In this document: positions 61,048 through 64,000 of the stretch, piece by piece
Layout of the letters: each line of letters opens with the position of its first letter
Position numbering within the stretch: position 1 is the first letter of the stretch
Assembly: GCF_000617845.2 (NCBI RefSeq)
Contig: NZ_DF820425.1
Span: 2,159,725-2,223,724, forward strand
Reading direction: 5' to 3'
From: Bradyrhizobium sp. DOA9
GTDB taxonomy: Bacteria > Pseudomonadota > Alphaproteobacteria > Rhizobiales > Xanthobacteraceae
Length of the DNA stretch: 64,000 nt
Translations under genes and position numbers: made by a program
The notes under the pieces: generated by a model
What the model was told of the DNA's origin: nothing
Databases searched by the model: none
Seen by the model: only the letters and a program-made list of their open reading frames with translations

Positions 61048-61526
61048 TGCGGTTCTTCGAAGACATCGCGATCGGACAGCGCCGGGAGATCGGCGCCTAT
61101 ACGTTCACGGCGGAGGCCATCAAGACATTCGCGGCCAAGTTCGATCCGCAACGCTTTCACCTCGACGAGGAGGAGGGCAAGAACTCCCTGTTCGGCGGAT
61201 TGGCTGCTTCGGGCTGGCATGTCGGCTCGGCCTGCATGAGCCTGCTTGTCGCCGACGGCCAGCGTCTGGCGCGCGAGGCCATCTCGCGCGGCGAAGAGGT
61301 CGCGATATGGGGCCCGTCGCCGGGATTTCGCGACCTGCGCTGGATCAGGCCGGTGCTCGCCGGCGACATCGTCTCCTACGTCAATGAAGTCGTCGACAAG
61401 CGCACCTCCGCCTCCCGTCCCGGCTGGGGCATTTTGACGGCCCGCACCACCGGCACCAATCAGCGCGGCGAGGAGGTCTATTCCATCACCGCGTCCGCCT
61501 TCGTGCCGCTGCGCAAGGGCGGTTAG
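61047..61526 (+). CDS. MaoC family dehydratase-like protein, second of pair
   Basis: A 159-residue paralogue of the preceding gene (FAAKFDPQRFHLDEE; GGLAASGWHVGSACMSLL; LRWIRPVLAGDIVSY). The ATG at 61047 overlaps the TGA of the first gene (TGATG), so the two are coupled and probably form a heteromeric hydratase. Together they may act as an acyl-CoA hydratase pair. Confidence 0.88.
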   Translation: MRFFEDIAIGQRREIGAYTFTAEAIKTFAAKFDPQRFHLDEEEGKNSLFGGLAASGWHVGSACMSLLVADGQRLAREAISRGEEVAIWGPSPGFRDLRWIRPVLAGDIVSYVNEVVDKRTSASRPGWGILTARTTGTNQRGEEVYSITASAFVPLRKGG

Positions 61527-61723
61527 ATCCGTTCCAAGATGAACGGGCAAATGAGTGCGCGAGTGTTGCCCGCGCGCTATGGACGCTGTTCCGGGTGGCT
61601 GCCATAAGCCTGCGCAACACGGTTACCGCCAGGCAGTTTCGCGGAACCAGTCAGTTGCTAACTAATTATGAACCTGTCGCTGTCTATTTGAAACGAATGG
61701 GGCAGAGACAGGGGACGAGGACC

Positions 61724-61870
61724 ATGGCAGATCGCGGCGCACTCAAAATTGTTGGATTCATCTTCGCGACCGCGACGCTGGCCGTGATGCTGGTCGCCGG
61801 CATGGTGGTGAAGGGCTATGCCGATGGCGCCTACACGCTGGAAGCCTCGACCGTGGAAGCGGCCCGTTAA
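61724..61870 (+). CDS. small single-helix membrane protein, hypothetical
   Basis: A 48-residue protein: MADRGALKIV, one transmembrane helix (GFIFATATLAVMLVAGMVV) and a short outside tail (DGAYTLEASTVEAAR). The start at 61724 follows GACGAGG; a longer frame reaches 61595 without protein-like content. Family unknown. It ends 39 bases before the convergent 45-codon gene on the other strand. Confidence 0.65.
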   Translation: MADRGALKIVGFIFATATLAVMLVAGMVVKGYADGAYTLEASTVEAAR

Positions 61871-61909
61871 GAATTCGTTCACGATTCGCGGCCGGCATCC
61901 GGCCGCAGC

Positions 61910-62047
61910 TCAGCGGCTATAGACGAACGCCAGGACGGCGATCGCAACCGCCAGCAGCCCGACAAAGCGCAGAATGATCGTGCCGAATTGATTCGGCGCG
62001 GGCCGCAACGGGATCGGGTCCGTGGTGTCGGGCCGAATGCTTTCCAT
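61910..62047 (-). CDS. small single-helix membrane protein, hypothetical (45 aa)
   Basis: A 45-residue product. A polar, Pro/Asp/Thr-rich N-terminus (MESIRPDTTDPIPLRP) leads to one transmembrane helix (TIILRFVGLLAVAIAVLAFV) and ends in Tyr-Ser-Arg. The upstream stretch has GGGG before the ATG at 62047. It is too short for default gene finders but has a clean frame and a coherent helix. Family unknown. It is convergent with the 48-residue protein at 61724. Confidence 0.6.
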   Translation of the reverse strand: MESIRPDTTDPIPLRPAPNQFGTIILRFVGLLAVAIAVLAFVYSR

Positions 62048-62227
62048 CTGAAATGTCCCCCGAGCCCGGCCGCGATGGCACGGGCGCTTGGCGTTTGTCG
62101 CCGAAAAGGGGCTGGGGGTTCAATGGTGGGCGTTGGCCGCGCCACATTCTCCGCTGTCATGCCCGCCTTCGCGGGTGATGACACCTGTTGTGTCCGAGAA
62201 ACGGCTGCGGCCCCTCCACAAAGCAAA
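62048..62227. other. intergenic region
   Basis: These 180 bases include a hairpin-rich stretch related to the GTCATGCCCGCC / GGGTGATGAC repeats (62157-62182) common in this genome. I see no gene. Confidence 0.4.
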
Positions 62228-62228
62228 A

Positions 62229-62259
62229 CCGCCGCGCTCCCTTTCCGGGAACGCGGCGG
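62229..62259 (-). terminator. rho-independent terminator, minus strand
   Basis: CCGCCGCG and CGCGGCGG flank a region around CTCCC / GGGAA and a TTCC loop. Read on the minus strand, the stem is followed by TTTTGCTTT, a U-rich run, so it should end transcription of the 62282-62704 gene. Confidence 0.8.
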
Positions 62260-62281
62260 CCAATGATGCGGTGCTGACCGA

Positions 62282-62704
62282 TCAGCTGTTGCGCAGGCCG
62301 TCGGCGGCGCGTTTCCACTGCGCGACGTTGTCGGCGATCATGCGGGTCGACTTCATCGCGGCCTGGCTGAGCTGGGCGTAGCCGGAGATCTCGCGCTGGA
62401 CGCGCTGGCCTTCGGCGTGGAGCAGGTCGCGCAGGCTCTCGAGCTCGGAGATCAAATTCTCGATCTCGGCGAGCGAGGTGCCGGCGACGCGCTGGATCAG
62501 CGAGTTGACGTTGTTGACGGTGGCTTCCGCGCTCGGGTCGAGCGGCGGCGCGTCGGCGGTGCCGGACGCCGGACGGCGCAGATAGGCGATGTCGTTGCGG
62601 ACGAAATCGCGGATGCCGGCCTCGACCTCGGTCACGGCGGCGAGGTTGGGTTCGACCGTCTCGGTCTCGGTGGCTTCGACCTTTTCAGGACGCATGGCGT
62701 TCAT
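62282..62704 (-). CDS. coiled-coil protein of unknown function
   Basis: A 140-residue soluble protein. The N-terminal third is acidic (TETETVEPNLAAVTE), then a helical region with heptad-like pattern (NNVNSLIQRVAGTSLAEIENLISELESLRDLLHAEGQRVQREI). No domain is recognised; I recall similar sequences only in Bradyrhizobium-type genomes. The ATG at 62704 is used. A terminator follows at 62229. Confidence 0.7.
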   Translation of the reverse strand: MNAMRPEKVEATETETVEPNLAAVTEVEAGIRDFVRNDIAYLRRPASGTADAPPLDPSAEATVNNVNSLIQRVAGTSLAEIENLISELESLRDLLHAEGQRVQREISGYAQLSQAAMKSTRMIADNVAQWKRAADGLRNS

Positions 62705-62924
62705 CGTTGTTCCCCTGTTCGCGTTGGGCGCAGCGCGAGTGTCCCCCGCACGACGACGTCTGTGAGGCAGGGCCGCATCAGGGCGTCCGATTTTGACCGC
62801 AAATGGGCCGAGATGCGGCAAGGCCGGACCATTCGGGGGTTTTGCCGTGGCGTATGGTTAGGGAAGTGCGAAGGCGGCAGCGGCGGTGATGGCCTCTCCC
62901 CACAGGCGGGGAGAGGCAAGGGGT

Positions 62925-63845
62925 TCACCAGCTCTTCTTGAAGCCCGCCGTCACGCTCTTGTTCAGCGTGCCTTGCGAGGTCTCGCCGACCGAGCCCGAA
63001 ACGGTGACGTTGTCGAACAGCTTCTGCTCCGCCCCGACCTTGCGCAGCCATTTGTCGTCATTGGTCGACAGCGTCTGGCCGGCAACGATGCTGGTGCCGG
63101 TGTCGGTCACCGTGACCTTGGCGCTCTGGTCGGTCTCGTAATTGCGCGTGACGTAGCCGCCGAGGCCGGGGACGGCTGTGGTGCCCTGCTGGTTGACATT
63201 GTAGCCGTTCTGCAGCGTCAGCGAGGTGTCGCCCGACAGCGGCACCGATTTGGTCAGCGACGCCCCGATCTTGCTGTGCTCGGCGCCGGGATCGACCCTG
63301 GCTTCGACCGCGGTCTTGTCCCAGATCGCGCCCGCGCCCGGCGCGGTTGCCGTCGCCCAGGCGCTGCCCGAGGATTGCGGCAGGTTGCCGCCGTTGGTGG
63401 CCTTCTGCGCCAGCAGCTCGGACATCGTCCTGGGCTCGCTGGCCAGCGTCATGTCGGCGCCGATCCGCGTATCCCAAAACGAGGACACGGATTGCTTCAC
63501 GGTCACGGCCGAGGAGCCGTTGGCATTGGGGTTCGACGACCAGTCGAGGCCTTCCCTGGCGGCGGCCTGGGCGCGCTGCTTGGCGGCCATCGGATCGATG
63601 CCGGTCCCCGCATCGACCGCAAGCTGGCTCCAATCGAGCTTGTCGACGTCGATGCCCTTCATGATGTCGGGATCGTTGACGCTGGGGGCCTCCGCCGTCT
63701 CGGCCTCTTCGTCGTCGGGCACTGCGGCCGCAGGAGGGGAGAAGGGCGGAATGATCTGCGCCTGTAACGTCAGCGCCGAGCCCAGGATGAATGCGGCCGC
63801 CAGCAATGGCAGTCTGGTCCAGCCAAACCCTGTCGAGAATTCCAT
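62925..63845 (-). CDS. exported protein of unknown function
   Basis: A 306-residue protein. The signal peptide includes LPLLAAAFILGSALTLQA. After a Pro/Asp-rich linker (PPFSPPAAAVPDDEEAETAE) the mature part contains beta-prone repeats (GSSAVTVKQS, LTLASEP, SKIGASLTKSVPLSGDTSLTLQNGYN, VTVSGSVGETSQGTLNKSV) and ends in a C-terminal aromatic (FKKSW), which is compatible with an outer-membrane or surface protein. The start ATG at 63845 is used. No family name is recognised. Confidence 0.75.
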   Translation of the reverse strand: MEFSTGFGWTRLPLLAAAFILGSALTLQAQIIPPFSPPAAAVPDDEEAETAEAPSVNDPDIMKGIDVDKLDWSQLAVDAGTGIDPMAAKQRAQAAAREGLDWSSNPNANGSSAVTVKQSVSSFWDTRIGADMTLASEPRTMSELLAQKATNGGNLPQSSGSAWATATAPGAGAIWDKTAVEARVDPGAEHSKIGASLTKSVPLSGDTSLTLQNGYNVNQQGTTAVPGLGGYVTRNYETDQSAKVTVTDTGTSIVAGQTLSTNDDKWLRKVGAEQKLFDNVTVSGSVGETSQGTLNKSVTAGFKKSW

Positions 63846-64000
63846 CGTCCTGCCCACGAACCCCGGCGCATGCTGTCCGCCAACATATAGCGGCCGCAAC
63901 GACCATGCGCCATTCCGGCGTTGAACGTGCCGATTTATCGTTGCGGAATTGTGGCGGTTCGCGGGAAGACGCGAACCAACGGGCCGCGCGAAAGGCGCGC
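63846..64000. other. region upstream of the 62925-63845 gene
   Basis: These 155 bases presumably contain that gene's promoter. No gene start, repeat or RNA is recognised before the right edge. Confidence 0.4.

Noticed and set aside
1..64000. tRNA or rRNA genes
   Set aside because: No cloverleaf pattern with a TTC-loop consensus and no rRNA segments were found by reading; a covariance-model search would be needed to be certain.

Overview
The window looks like chromosomal DNA from an alphaproteobacterium of the Bradyrhizobium / Rhodopseudomonas type. The grounds are the high GC and strong GC3 bias, an ileS-lspA-M16 protease block, paired lumazine synthase type II with an FMN riboswitch, a RopB/Omp25-like porin, several short palindromic intergenic repeat families, and a dehalogenase that matches from memory the R. 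palustris fluoroacetate dehalogenase. The genus assignment is inference. Most of the window is housekeeping DNA. No tRNA, rRNA or CRISPR array was recognised.

Layout. Positions 1-1924 hold three tandem Tad/Flp pilus pseudopilin-like genes (TadG, TadE, partial TadE), translationally coupled on the minus strand. Positions 2168-5306 carry a DUF2093 gene, a dienelactone-hydrolase-like exported protein with Ala at the nucleophile position, a small exported peptide and xseA. Positions 5307-9803, between xseA and purD, form the one clearly accessory island: a REP-associated tyrosine transposase flanked by perfect inverted REPs, a small charged protein, a P-loop kinase-like protein, an internally deleted derivative of the same transposase element, and a lower-GC KAP-family NTPase. 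Positions 9804-17489 hold purD, a fluoroacetate-dehalogenase homologue, tadA, a pseudouridine synthase with a very long RG/RD-rich N-terminus, rsmD, a small winged-helix-like protein and mutL.

Positions 17594-26545 are a long minus-strand block (ribF, ileS, lspA, exported protein, two M16 peptidases, arfB). Positions 26776-32625 contain cheY, a class IIA HAD protein, a degenerate EAL protein, a methyltransferase, BrkB and a holin-X-like protein. Positions 32717-37168 are a tight run of prmB, moaE, moaD, pgsA and uvrC. Positions 37417-44647 include an outer-membrane beta-barrel, a cold-shock protein, rlmJ, a T2 ribonuclease, small exported proteins and a MarR / response regulator / histidine kinase operon divergent from ilvE.

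Positions 44984-54724 carry ilvE, a DUF2314 protein, hisS (with an atypical central segment), a tautomerase, an FlK-like hotdog thioesterase, proC, a YbjN protein, FMN-riboswitch-controlled ribH2, prs, a lipoprotein and pgeF. The rest holds midA, lgt, ubiK, rplY, pth, ychF, a DUF4282 protein, two coupled MaoC proteins, two single-helix miniproteins and two uncharacterised proteins.

Themes. Translation and RNA maintenance dominate (ileS, hisS, tadA, rsmD, prmB, rlmJ, arfB, pth, ychF, rplY). DNA repair is represented by xseA, mutL and uvrC. Flavin supply is represented by ribF and ribH2. Several convergent gene ends are occupied by palindromic repeats that may act as shared terminators. The best candidates for something new are the REP/KAP island, the degenerate enzymes (DLH, EAL) and the small-protein genes.
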